Shown: in pieces, positions 1 to 5,486 of the stretch
How the letters are laid out: the number at the start of each line of letters is the position of its first letter
How positions within the stretch are numbered: position 1 is the stretch's first letter
Assembly (NCBI GenBank): GCA_041488155.1
Contig: JBGPOS010000116.1
Location: 1 to 6,471 of the forward strand
Length of the DNA: 6,471 nucleotides
Direction of reading: 5' to 3'
Source: JBGPOS01 sp041488155
Lineage (GTDB): Bacteria > Chloroflexota > Dehalococcoidia > Tepidiformales > Tepidiformaceae
Made by a program: the position numbers and the translations under genes
The notes under the pieces: model-generated
Database searches by the model: none
Seen by the model: only the letters and a program-made list of their open reading frames with translations
Told to the model about the DNA's origin: nothing

Positions 1-249
1 CGCGCCGCAGAGACAGCGGAAGCGCATGATGTCGAAGACAGTATCGATCACCAGCGGCGGCGCTACGCCTTCCTAGACGCCTGTTCGTCCAAGAGCTTCA
101 CCAACGTTGCGTCGGTGCTCCTTGACGCTTTCGAGATTTCTTGTGCGATGACGGACACCGGCGGCAGCGACGACGACTGTCGCAGGCGGTCCGCTGTGCC
201 GGTCGGCAGCCATCTCCACCCAGATCGCAGCTTCGAGGCTGTGATTTGA
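1..249 (+). CDS. C-terminal fragment of an unrecognised protein
   Basis: This frame is open from the first base to a TGA at 247-249, so the window seems to hold the last 82 codons of a gene that starts to the left. I do not recognise the protein. Near its start it contains HDVEDSIDHQRRRYAFLDAC, followed by a mixed helical stretch and a polar Asp/Arg-rich tail. Two things favour this frame over the opposite strand. Most third positions are G or C, and about 43% of codons begin with G, as expected of coding DNA. The competing minus-strand frame shares the same third positions, but its second positions would be unusually C-rich. Coding signal is weaker after about base 190. No domain can be assigned, and it could be a decayed remnant. 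Confidence 0.4.
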   Translation, partial: RAAETAEAHDVEDSIDHQRRRYAFLDACSSKSFTNVASVLLDAFEISCAMTDTGGSDDDCRRRSAVPVGSHLHPDRSFEAVI

Positions 250-749
250 CCAAAGTTCGACGGCACGAACCGGAATTCGACTGCAGCTGCCCCCCATCTA
301 CGACTGGAGTTTGAGTGGGCCCGCGTAAGCTAGACGCGTAAGAAGTGCGTTTCGTCGGTACCGCCACTGGAACAACCGACAGGACGACCCGTCCAGGCCT
401 AAGCTGGATCACCCCGAGAGGGAAACGAGCTCGCTCTCCAGTTTACAGTCGAACAGGGCAGACACCGAGTGGAAGAAGGCAAACGAAAGGAGGAATCAAC
501 GGGAAGAAGAGCTCACTACGCTGGGAGATTCGAAGCAGCCGCCGAGAAATCGCCTATAGATATGGAAGAAGGGAGGACGCCAGGAGCTAGACACACGACA
601 CGTTGAAGCCCGAAACCTCAGGGCAATCAGCCATCCCCCATAGAAGCCACACCGGCACTCCGCGCGTCGGGGCGAGGGTACGTCTCTCGTCGGTGCGGCC
701 GTAGGCGACGGGCGCCCCGGGCACTAAACCGCCCGCTGCCTGCGACGCA
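250..749. other. About 500 bases with no supportable gene
   Basis: No frame here combines a good start, a ribosome binding site and coding-like composition. Frame +1, the same frame as the fragment at 1-249, stays fairly coding-like from 403 to a TGA at 604-606 (many GNN codons, Glu-rich product). It is interrupted by TAG at 331-333 and TAA at 400-402, and its only early start, GTG at 469, has no Shine-Dalgarno site. A Shine-Dalgarno-like AAAGGAGG around 486-493 has no start codon at proper spacing. The 8-mer CGCGTAAG occurs twice, at 322 and 335. The stretch from about 460 to 600 is purine-rich and less GC-biased than the rest of the window. It may be a control region, a decayed gene or both. 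Confidence 0.4.
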
Positions 750-790
750 GAAGCCTCACCGGGTTCACCCAGCGGGGCTTCTCGCGTTTT
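750..790 (+). terminator. Conserved hairpin, copy 1 (terminator or leader)
   Basis: Bases 750-757 (GAAGCCTC) pair with 774-781 (GGGGCTTC) in an 8-bp stem with one G-U pair. An inner GGG/CCC stem (761-763 with 768-770) closes a TTCA loop. Four T's follow at 787-790, separated from the stem by TCGCG, so as an intrinsic terminator it is imperfect. The same structure with changed bases recurs at 3315-3347. Both copies stand just upstream of a strong ribosome binding site and a related small gene. It may end transcription from the left, or act as an RNA leader for the gene at 816. Confidence 0.6.
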
Positions 791-815
791 GTTCGTCTCT
801 TGAAAGGAGACCCAT

Positions 816-978
816 ATGTCATCGGGAAACGCCCGCACGACGGGTGGGCCGCGCTTCGCCTGAACTCGCCCGGGCCGCCGCGATCACGAGTGCCGCCTGC
901 CTGGCGGCACTTCTTTTGAGTCTAACGACGAAGCAGAAAGGTAGAGCGAATGGACATTTTCTGTCCGGTCTGCGGTGA
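816..978 (+). pseudogene. Frameshifted copy of the small membrane-type protein
   Basis: ATG at 816 follows AAAGGAG (803-809) at 6 bases, a strong initiation site. The frame stops at TGA 861-863 after only 15 residues (MSSGNARTTGGPRFA). Aligned with the intact gene at 3380-3505, this copy lacks two bases (GG) between 837 and 838. Restoring them gives a product starting MSSGNARRRVGRASPELARA, with a hydrophobic helix AAAITSAACLAALLLSL, ending at TGA 976-978. That is the same plan as the 3380 protein: basic N-terminus, then one membrane segment. Restored, it would overlap the next gene by 29 bases. The options are a pseudogene, a sequencing or assembly error, or recoding. No slippery run is visible at the site, so recoding is least likely. 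Confidence 0.5.
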
Positions 979-1186
979 GCCGTGGGACCTTTACACGCTC
1001 CACGATGTCCCGGGCGTCCCGTTCGAGGCGGCCCGCCGCCGCTTTGCCGGCGAGGGCTGCCGGGTGTTCGGCACGGGGCACAACAGCACGATTGATTCCG
1101 ACCGCGCCGCGAAGTCGGCAGTCCTGCATGACCTCCTTGGGGACGACATCGACGGAATCGCCGCCCTCATGGAGGATCTCGGATGA
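950..1186 (+). CDS. Small Cys-containing (zinc-finger-like) protein, 78 aa
   Basis: ATG at 950 is preceded by AAAGGT (937-942) at 7 bases. The N-terminus has a CxxC knuckle (Cys5, Cys8, in FCPVCGEPWD), with Cys37 and His44 as possible further zinc ligands, and the C-terminus is an acidic helix. The 'CPxCGEPWDxxTLHD' style of opening resembles small proteins I recall from actinobacterial phage genomes, but I cannot check this. The function is unknown. A role in nucleic-acid or protein binding is only an inference from the Cys pattern. Its stop codon overlaps the ATG of the next gene in an ATGA junction, which suggests translational coupling. It heads the gene run that extends to 3224. Confidence 0.85.
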   Translation: MDIFCPVCGEPWDLYTLHDVPGVPFEAARRRFAGEGCRVFGTGHNSTIDSDRAAKSAVLHDLLGDDIDGIAALMEDLG

Positions 1187-1347
1187 AGGTGTACAGCGGA
1201 ACGCGGGTCTTCGACCGCGAGAGCATGACGTATGGCAAGGCGTCCGTAGTCGTCCAGAACGTTGTCAGCGACGGGCCAGTCGGCCCCGGGCTAACCAGCG
1301 AATCCAAAGAGGAGGCGAAACGTGCCGACGTCGACACTGCTGACTAA
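1183..1347 (+). CDS. Unrecognised small protein, 54 aa
   Basis: ATG at 1183 overlaps the previous stop (ATGA), and GGAGG (1171-1175) lies 7 bases upstream, an ideal initiation site. The frame reads MKVYSGTRVFDRESMTYGKA, continues with a Val-rich strand (SVVVQNVV), and ends in a polar charged tail at TAA 1345-1347. The last 26 bases overlap the next gene, whose GAGGAGG ribosome binding site sits inside this frame. That arrangement is normal in tightly packed phage or plasmid operons. No domain is recognisable. Without this gene, 135 bases would lie empty inside an otherwise gapless run, which supports its being real. Confidence 0.7.
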   Translation: MKVYSGTRVFDRESMTYGKASVVVQNVVSDGPVGPGLTSESKEEAKRADVDTAD

Positions 1348-1681
1348 GGAACTCGAGCGGACGTTGCCTCCCATCAAGAGTGGCGACAACGTTGCCCGAG
1401 TCAAGTACTTCACGCCCTGGTCCAACTGGACCTGGTACGCGGCCGAGGCCAGCGCGGAACTCGAGGATGGCTCCGAGGTTCCGCTCAGCGACCCGCGGGC
1501 CAAGGATCGCGTGGACGTCATGTTCTGGGGCGTGGTGTTTGGCCACGAGAAGGAGTACGGCTACTGGCGGCTCTCCGACCTGGCCGACATCCGGGGTCCG
1601 ATGGGCATAATGATCGAGCGCGACCTCTACTTCGTTCCCATACCCCTCGACCAGTGCCAGGACCCCACCAGGAGGCACTAG
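1322..1681 (+). CDS. DUF2958 family protein, 119 aa
   Basis: GTG at 1322 lies 6 bases after GAGGAGG (1309-1315). The sequence matches my knowledge of DUF2958. It opens with LLTKELERTLPP (residues 6-17), then KYFTPWSNWTWYAAE (28-42), the FWGVVFGHEKEYGYWRLSDL core (68-87), and RGPMGIMIERDLYF (91-104). Length and motif order agree with a complete single-domain family member. The family is common on plasmids, phages and integrative elements, and its biochemical role is not established. It is probably cytosolic, with no signal peptide or membrane segment. The next gene begins directly after its stop, so the two are probably co-translated. The family call is firm and the function is open. Confidence 0.93.
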   Translation: MPTSTLLTKELERTLPPIKSGDNVARVKYFTPWSNWTWYAAEASAELEDGSEVPLSDPRAKDRVDVMFWGVVFGHEKEYGYWRLSDLADIRGPMGIMIERDLYFVPIPLDQCQDPTRRH

Positions 1682-1945
1682 ATGGCCAGGCTCTACGAGC
1701 CTTCGGGCCGCGATTTGCAGTACGCGCCGCGTAACGGCAAGAAGTTCACCCTCGCGGAGCTGCAAGCTCTCGTCGGTGGCTACATCGAAATGGTCCGCAT
1801 CCCCGGCGACGCCGGCAAGCGGGTTTTCTTCGTGGATGAGGACGGCAGGCTCAAGAAACTGAGGCCGAACGTGAGGGCCTCGCACCTCGCTGGCCAGGTG
1901 CTCGTGGGCAATGCCGTGCTCTGTTCACCAGAGGAGGTTGATTGA
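1682..1945 (+). CDS. DUF3846 family protein, 87 aa
   Basis: ATG at 1682 directly follows the previous stop (TAG 1679-1681), with GGAGG (1671-1675) 6 bases upstream. The pattern is that of DUF3846: PRNGKKFTLAELQALVGGYIE (residues 17-36 and on), a VDEDGRLKKL turn (51-60) followed by N63, and LVGNAVLC near the end (74-81). DUF3846 is a short mobile-element domain that occurs alone or next to antirestriction-like proteins. Its molecular role is unknown. Here it stands alone, so any antirestriction role would be inference from the family's usual company. The TGA stop shares one base with the next ATG. Confidence 0.85.
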   Translation: MARLYEPSGRDLQYAPRNGKKFTLAELQALVGGYIEMVRIPGDAGKRVFFVDEDGRLKKLRPNVRASHLAGQVLVGNAVLCSPEEVD

Positions 1946-2337
1946 TGACGACGATTGACATCACGCCGACCCCGGAAGGGATGCGGCATAGCATCCAGCT
2001 GTTCGAAGACCAGATCGCGAAGAGCGAGCACTTGATCAAAGTCGCAGAGGAGTGGAAGGAGCTCACCGACATTGAGCGCCGCGTCTACGTGGCGCCGTCA
2101 GAGTTCTGCATCTTCGAGGCGGCGCTCGACGCCCTGCAGGAGCAGGAGCGGCAGCGCATCAAGGACATGCGCGAGGGCATCGCCGCCGCCGGAGGGGAAT
2201 ACCCAACCTGCGGCGCCTCGCTGGGCATCCACGAGTGCGTGCGGCCGTCAGGCCACGAAGAGCCGCACGCCTGCGACAGCGAATGCGACCTGAGCCATCT
2301 GCGCGAGGACGAGCTAGCAGACGTGCGCGGCGGGTGA
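1945..2337 (+). CDS. Unrecognised Cys/His-rich protein, 130 aa
   Basis: I chose ATG at 1945, which shares one base with the previous stop and lies 7 bases after GAGGAGG (1931-1937). TTG at 1942 is in frame but less likely. Residues 12-85 are strongly helical and charged and probably coil. Residues 89-115 hold a dense set of possible metal ligands: Cys89, His96, Cys98, His104, His108, Cys110 and Cys114. The HECVRPSGHEEPHACDSECD stretch resembles an 'HxC-PxGH-xxH-C' motif that I recall as common in small actinobacterial and phage proteins. A small zinc-binding tail is plausible, but the function is unknown. No membrane segment is present. Confidence 0.8.
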   Translation: MTTIDITPTPEGMRHSIQLFEDQIAKSEHLIKVAEEWKELTDIERRVYVAPSEFCIFEAALDALQEQERQRIKDMREGIAAAGGEYPTCGASLGIHECVRPSGHEEPHACDSECDLSHLREDELADVRGG

Positions 2338-2346
2338 CCGCCCGCC

Positions 2347-2559
2347 ATGACCACGCCGGCTGATCGAGCAGCCGGACAGATAAATCACTGTCATTGGGTG
2401 GTCTGCCCGGGCTGCGGCATCGAGTTCCGTCGCGCCAACACCTATGACTTCGTCGGCGAGATCCGCCGATGCGGGTGGGAGGTTGACTGGTCGAAAGGCG
2501 GCTGGCACTGTCGCGACTGCCGCCGCATGGACGCAACCGGACAGAGGAGGCTGCTATGA
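2347..2559 (+). CDS. Small zinc-ribbon-like protein, 70 aa
   Basis: The predicted protein has two CxxC knuckles, VCPGCG (Cys20, Cys23) and WHCRDC (Cys55, Cys58), with Cys42 between them. The spacing is that of a zinc ribbon. Such proteins usually bind nucleic acid or act as protein adaptors, but nothing here shows which. The ATG at 2347 has no clear Shine-Dalgarno site: the upstream GGCGGGTGACC is poor. The gene starts only 9 bases after the previous stop, so translation probably depends on re-initiation. It ends in an ATGA overlap with the next gene. The fold class is reasonably likely and the role is unknown. Confidence 0.78.
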   Translation: MTTPADRAAGQINHCHWVVCPGCGIEFRRANTYDFVGEIRRCGWEVDWSKGGWHCRDCRRMDATGQRRLL

Positions 2560-3224
2560 GCCGAAACGATGACATGCGCTTCTCCGGGCTTTACAACCTC
2601 GTCGAGGTCAAAGAGACCGGCCGGACCGGCATGTACATCGGTAGCGTCCTGGCGTCTCCCGAACATGGTGGCGATTGGATGGAGGTGCGCTTCGACGACG
2701 GCACGCACTGGCGCTACCGGCCTGACGAGCTCAAACGTCCGAAGGGACCGAGCCGCATCTTCGACACGAGCAAGTACGCGTTTACGAAATCGGCTCCGCC
2801 CCCGTGGCAGAACGTCTGGCAGGAGTGGTCGGCGGAAAATGCCGTGGGGCAACTAATGAGCACGCTAGAGATGTACTCGACGCGGCAGCTAGAGCCGGAG
2901 TGCTGGGCCGACGAAGAGGGTCTACTCGGCGTGGTAATGGAGGTGTGGTTCGAGGAGGGCGTGCACGGGCGGCTGGGACGCTACACCCGCGACGTGCTGC
3001 GCCTCGCCTGGCAGCTGGCCTTCCACGAGGATCTGCCGTCCGACGAGGAGGTAGCGGCTTATCTCGGCGAGATCCGACCCGCGATGGAAGCAGACCGCTG
3101 CCGCTATTTCCAGGAGCGGGACGCGCGGCAGGCGACGCAGGAGCGGGAGCAATTGGCCGTCGACGTGGCCACCGGCAGATACAAGGGCGCTCCTAGGCAA
3201 ACGGCCCTGCCGGGGTTCGAGTGA
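2556..3224 (+). CDS. Unrecognised protein, 222 aa, barrel-like N-terminus
   Basis: ATG at 2556 overlaps the previous stop (ATGA) and follows AGAGGAGG (2543-2550) at 5 bases. Residues 12-62 alternate short strands and turns (GMYIGSVL, WMEVRFDDGTHWRYRPDEL) and look like a small SH3/Tudor-type barrel. This is a pattern judgement, not a family match. Residues 85-200 are mainly helical and acidic, with several Trp residues. The last residues, RQTALPGFE, fit a loose QxxLxxF peptide at the extreme C-terminus (see findings). No catalytic motif, signal peptide or membrane segment is visible. It is the last gene of the 950-3224 run and is followed by about 155 bases without a supported gene. Confidence 0.85.
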   Translation: MSRNDDMRFSGLYNLVEVKETGRTGMYIGSVLASPEHGGDWMEVRFDDGTHWRYRPDELKRPKGPSRIFDTSKYAFTKSAPPPWQNVWQEWSAENAVGQLMSTLEMYSTRQLEPECWADEEGLLGVVMEVWFEEGVHGRLGRYTRDVLRLAWQLAFHEDLPSDEEVAAYLGEIRPAMEADRCRYFQERDARQATQEREQLAVDVATGRYKGAPRQTALPGFE

Positions 3225-3280
3225 ATCGTTCCGGATGAACGCACAGAAGGGAGGATCCGAGAGCACATAGGAGAATGAAG

Positions 3281-3298
3281 CCCCGGCTGCAGCCGGGG
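3281..3298. repeat. Perfect 18-base palindrome CCCCGGCTGCAGCCGGGG
   Basis: The sequence reads the same on both strands and could form a GC-rich hairpin or cruciform. It lies between the stop at 3224 and the small gene at 3380, just upstream of the second conserved hairpin, and has no counterpart at the first copy. It could be a terminator stem without a U-tract, a protein-binding palindrome, or a remnant of an IS200/IS605-type element end. It is preceded by GAATGAAG, a context I recall from such ends, but no transposase is present. Confidence 0.6.
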
Positions 3299-3314
3299 GA
3301 CGAGCCAGCTCATA

Positions 3315-3356
3315 GCAGCCCCACCGGGTTGATCCCAGCGGGGCTTCTCGCATTTT
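3315..3356 (+). terminator. Conserved hairpin, copy 2 (terminator or leader)
   Basis: Bases 3315-3322 (GCAGCCCC) face 3340-3347 (GGGGCTTC): seven of eight positions pair, with one C-T mismatch. An inner GGG/CCC stem (3326-3328 with 3334-3336) caps it, and TTTT follows at 3353-3356. It matches copy 1 at 750-790 closely, including the CACCGGGTT and CCCAGCGGGGCTTCTCGC segments. Base changes keep the main stem largely paired. It lies after the 950-3224 gene run and before the 3380 gene, so termination between blocks is the simplest reading. Conservation of the non-stem bases also allows a regulatory leader. Confidence 0.6.
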
Positions 3357-3379
3357 CCAGCAGAAGGGAGACCGAACCC

Positions 3380-3505
3380 ATGGCATCAAGCAACGCCCGC
3401 AGGCGACGGGAGGGCCGTGCTTCGCATGGTCCCGCCCGGGCCGCCGCCCTGCTGAGCGCCGTCGTCACCGTGACAGCGCTTCTGTTCAAGGCCTGGCCAT
3501 TCTAG
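3380..3505 (+). CDS. Small single-span membrane-type protein, 41 aa
   Basis: ATG at 3380 follows AAGGGAG (3364-3370) at 9 bases. The product has a basic N-terminal half (MASSNARRRREGRASHGPAR) and one hydrophobic segment (AAALLSAVVTVTALLFKAW), ending at TAG 3503-3505. The basic-then-hydrophobic order suggests a membrane protein with its N-terminus inside, or an uncleaved signal-like peptide. The function is unknown. A related copy at 816-978 is frameshifted. An in-frame ATG at 3275 would add 35 residues by reading through the hairpin. The extension is not open in copy 1, so I reject that start. The next gene begins 21 bases downstream. Confidence 0.65.
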   Translation: MASSNARRRREGRASHGPARAAALLSAVVTVTALLFKAWPF

Positions 3506-3526
3506 CGATCGGAAAGGAGCGACATC

Positions 3527-3811
3527 GTGCAACAACAACTGGACACCGCATCCCGCCGAGAGATCTGCTGCCTGTCGACGCGCGACAAGCTGAGACTCGC
3601 GGCCGAGCGCATCGATCCCTCGGAGTACCGGGAGATCGCCATCGCCCTGGTCGCCATGGACGTGCCTGTCGGGCAGGTGAAGCGTCTCGGCCTCGCCATC
3701 GCCGTCGCGCGCGGCGAGGAGTGCGAACGCCACTTCATGGGCGAGTACAGCGACCTCGTGTGGGACAGCCTGCAAGAGCAGGTGACAACCGAAGGGAGGG
3801 AGGCAGCGTGA
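3527..3811 (+). CDS. Unrecognised small helical protein, 94 aa
   Basis: GTG at 3527 follows AAAGGAG (3513-3519) at 7 bases. The protein is cytosolic-looking and mostly helical: LSTRDKLRLAAERIDPSEYR, then IAIALVAMDVPVGQVKRLGL, then an acidic tail. Cys residues at 14 and 15 form no evident metal site. The middle helix-turn-helix-like spacing (REIAIALVAMDVPVGQVKRL) hints at a DNA-binding fold. This is only suggestive, because the segment is short and has no family match I can name. Its TGA overlaps the GTG of the next gene (GTGA), so the two are probably translated together. Confidence 0.8.
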   Translation: MQQQLDTASRREICCLSTRDKLRLAAERIDPSEYREIAIALVAMDVPVGQVKRLGLAIAVARGEECERHFMGEYSDLVWDSLQEQVTTEGREAA

Positions 3812-4419
3812 CAAGTAGACGAAGGACGAAGTCGAAGAGAGCCAGGGCCGTGCGTCGCTGGGCCGACGTCTGCTGGCAGCTCTGCCGGCGGGCGTTGAGT
3901 CTCTGCCGGAGAGCGATGGTGCGCCTGTACCAGCGGCTTTGGAGACGGCGGCCGACCGTGATAGTCGACGCACGGCGGCGCCAGGCCCGGCGGTTGCGGC
4001 GCGAGGTGGCGAGAGCAGCCCGCATTTATGCTCGCGCCCTCGGCGTCGAGCTGCCGCTAGGAATGCTCATCGTGGTCCAGCGCGTCGTCTACGAAGGCCG
4101 GCAGCTCAACGGGCTGCTCCAAGCCTTCGAGGGCTCGAACGGACACCGGCGTTACGTCCTGCACCTGGCCCTGTCAGTGAACGGCCGCTCGGTGAACGAG
4201 GACGAGCTGCTAGCGGCTCTGCGCCACCAACTGGCACGTGCCCTCGAAGACATCATAGGCAAACCAGCCGTGAACATGCCCCTGGACCTGGAGGTGCCGC
4301 GTGCGCGGGCGGGTGCGCCCGTGGTTGCGCTGCACCCGGACGGCGACGAGCGCCGCGACGGGCAACAGCGACGTGCTGTGCCCTTCCAACGGATCGAGAA
4401 CGACGACGAAGCGTCGTAA
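3808..4419 (+). CDS. Unrecognised protein, 203 aa, Arg-rich N-terminus
   Basis: GTG at 3808 overlaps the previous stop and follows a run of GGGAGGGAGG at good spacing. An upstream in-frame GTG at 3721 would only translate the neighbour's sequence in another frame. Residues 1-75 are extremely basic (repeated RRR, RRW, RRAL) and helical, so they may contact nucleic acid or membrane. Residues 76-165 look folded: strands LGMLIVVQRVVYEG and RYVLHLALSVNGR, then a helix EDELLAALRHQLARALEDII, then a strand MPLDLEVP. The order resembles small zincin folds. The helix carries HQLAR (140-144) where a protease would have HExxH, so catalysis is not expected. The tail from about 166 is disordered. Confidence 0.8.
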   Translation: MTSRRRTKSKRARAVRRWADVCWQLCRRALSLCRRAMVRLYQRLWRRRPTVIVDARRRQARRLRREVARAARIYARALGVELPLGMLIVVQRVVYEGRQLNGLLQAFEGSNGHRRYVLHLALSVNGRSVNEDELLAALRHQLARALEDIIGKPAVNMPLDLEVPRARAGAPVVALHPDGDERRDGQQRRAVPFQRIENDDEAS

Positions 4420-4439
4420 TAGCGAGGAGGTAAACAATC

Positions 4440-5462
4440 ATGACTCAAGGAATAGTGCTCAAGAGCCTGGAAGATCTCGGCCGGTTCAGCGACGTGATCG
4501 TCCCCGCCGACGAAGCCGGGGAGGTGCGAGCTCTCGTACCGGTTGTGCTCGCGCCGACCGTCGAGCCTGATCTCGACGCGCTGGCCGACGCCGCAAGCCA
4601 GGCAGTGCAGGAGCTGCGCGACTTGGTGACAGCGGACGCACGCGCTCGGCGAGAGGCCGAAGAGACGCTCGCGCGCTACCGGCGGCTGCAGGGCGACGGC
4701 GCGAGGCTGGAGCAGGTCGTTAGCGAGGCACAGGCGGTCGCGGAACAGGCGTCGGCTCTGGCCGAGCAGTCGTTCACTCCGACGTGCGGTGAGCGGGCGC
4801 GGGCCGTCGCGACTGCCGCAGCCACCGTGGCAGCCGCGGCCGGGAAGCGTCGAGCCGAGGTCGCGGCCGAGGTCGCAGGGCTCGCCGTCGGCGAAGACGT
4901 GGCCCGCCTGCTGGCAGAGGAGCGGGCGCGAGAGGAAGAGGCCCGTCGCAAGGAAGAGGAGCACCAGCGCGAGGAGCGCCTACGCGAAGGAATCGTTAGG
5001 GCCGAGGCGCTGGTGACGGAAGGAAAGCTAAACGAGGCCTGCAGGCTGTTGGGTGGTCTTGCTAGGGAACATCCCAACTCGCCCGACCTGGCCTCGTGTA
5101 TCGAAAGGATACGACGGCAACAGTGGGCCGTCAAGACGTACAAGATCGAAGAGGCGCTGCGTGAGGCTCGGCGCCTGATGCGCCGGCAGCCTCGCGAGGC
5201 GACAGCCGCTCTCGAGCCGCTGGACCTGAGCGACATGCCGGATACTCTGGCGCGACAGGCCTACGGTTGTTGGCTGGCCGCCTGCCGCCATCTGCGACTC
5301 GGGAACGCCCTGCACTACCGGGCTGCCTTCGGCAAGGGAGCCGTGCTCGTACCAACTGGACACGACGGCCTCGAAGTTGTGTCTGCGATTGGGTTGCCCC
5401 GCTGGCGGCCGGGCCGCCACCTCTCCCGCGCCGCTCTGAAGGGCGCCCGTCCGCTCGACTGA
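4440..5462 (+). CDS. Coiled-coil protein with helical-repeat region, 340 aa
   Basis: ATG at 4440 lies 9 bases after GGAGG (4426-4430). I do not recognise the family. Residues 1-40 form a short mixed head. Residues 43-180 are long Ala/Glu/Arg-rich helices, densest at 158-184, consistent with a coiled coil. Residues 184-285 look like helical hairpins of TPR type (for example RAEALVTEGKLNEACRLLGG followed by AREHPNSP). Residues 288-330 form a compact strand-rich end, LHYRAAFGKGAVLVPT then LEVVSAIGLPRWRPG. A scaffold or oligomerising role is inferred from shape only. There are no Walker or nuclease motifs. It ends a three-gene block and a strong terminator follows 24 bases later. Confidence 0.85.
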   Translation: MTQGIVLKSLEDLGRFSDVIVPADEAGEVRALVPVVLAPTVEPDLDALADAASQAVQELRDLVTADARARREAEETLARYRRLQGDGARLEQVVSEAQAVAEQASALAEQSFTPTCGERARAVATAAATVAAAAGKRRAEVAAEVAGLAVGEDVARLLAEERAREEEARRKEEEHQREERLREGIVRAEALVTEGKLNEACRLLGGLAREHPNSPDLASCIERIRRQQWAVKTYKIEEALREARRLMRRQPREATAALEPLDLSDMPDTLARQAYGCWLAACRHLRLGNALHYRAAFGKGAVLVPTGHDGLEVVSAIGLPRWRPGRHLSRAALKGARPLD

Positions 5463-5486
5463 CACTTCCCCGAATCAACTGTTGTT

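Noticed and set aside
63..332. Minus-strand open frame (GTG at 266, stop at 63), and a minus-strand frame from GTG 51 running off the left edge
   Set aside because: Its third positions are the same bases as those of the plus frame 1-249, but its second positions would be abnormally C-rich and its first positions less G-rich. There is no well-placed ribosome binding site for either start.
529..560. Possible promoter (TTCGAA, then TATAGA)
   Set aside because: The spacer is about 20 bases and the -35 match is poor, so it is not supportable without a mapped transcription start.
345..590. Plus-strand open frame of 81 codons with a GTG start
   Set aside because: The product is a low-acid Arg/Ser/Thr/Gly mixture typical of a shifted frame, and the start has no Shine-Dalgarno site.
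1265..1885. Long minus-strand open frame opposite the DUF2958 and DUF3846 genes
   Set aside because: It is antisense to two genes with recognisable family motifs. High-GC coding DNA commonly leaves such frames open.
3275..3379. N-terminal extension of the 41-residue protein from ATG 3275
   Set aside because: It would translate the conserved hairpin, and the equivalent extension in copy 1 is closed by TGA at 801-803.
4403..4417. Short inverted repeat ACGACG-AAG-CGTCGT at the end of the 203-residue gene
   Set aside because: It is a six-base stem within Asp/Glu codons, with no T-run, and is likely chance.
4152..4964. Minus-strand open frame of 270 codons
   Set aside because: It is a shadow of the two plus-strand genes, which have good starts, ribosome binding sites and coupling.
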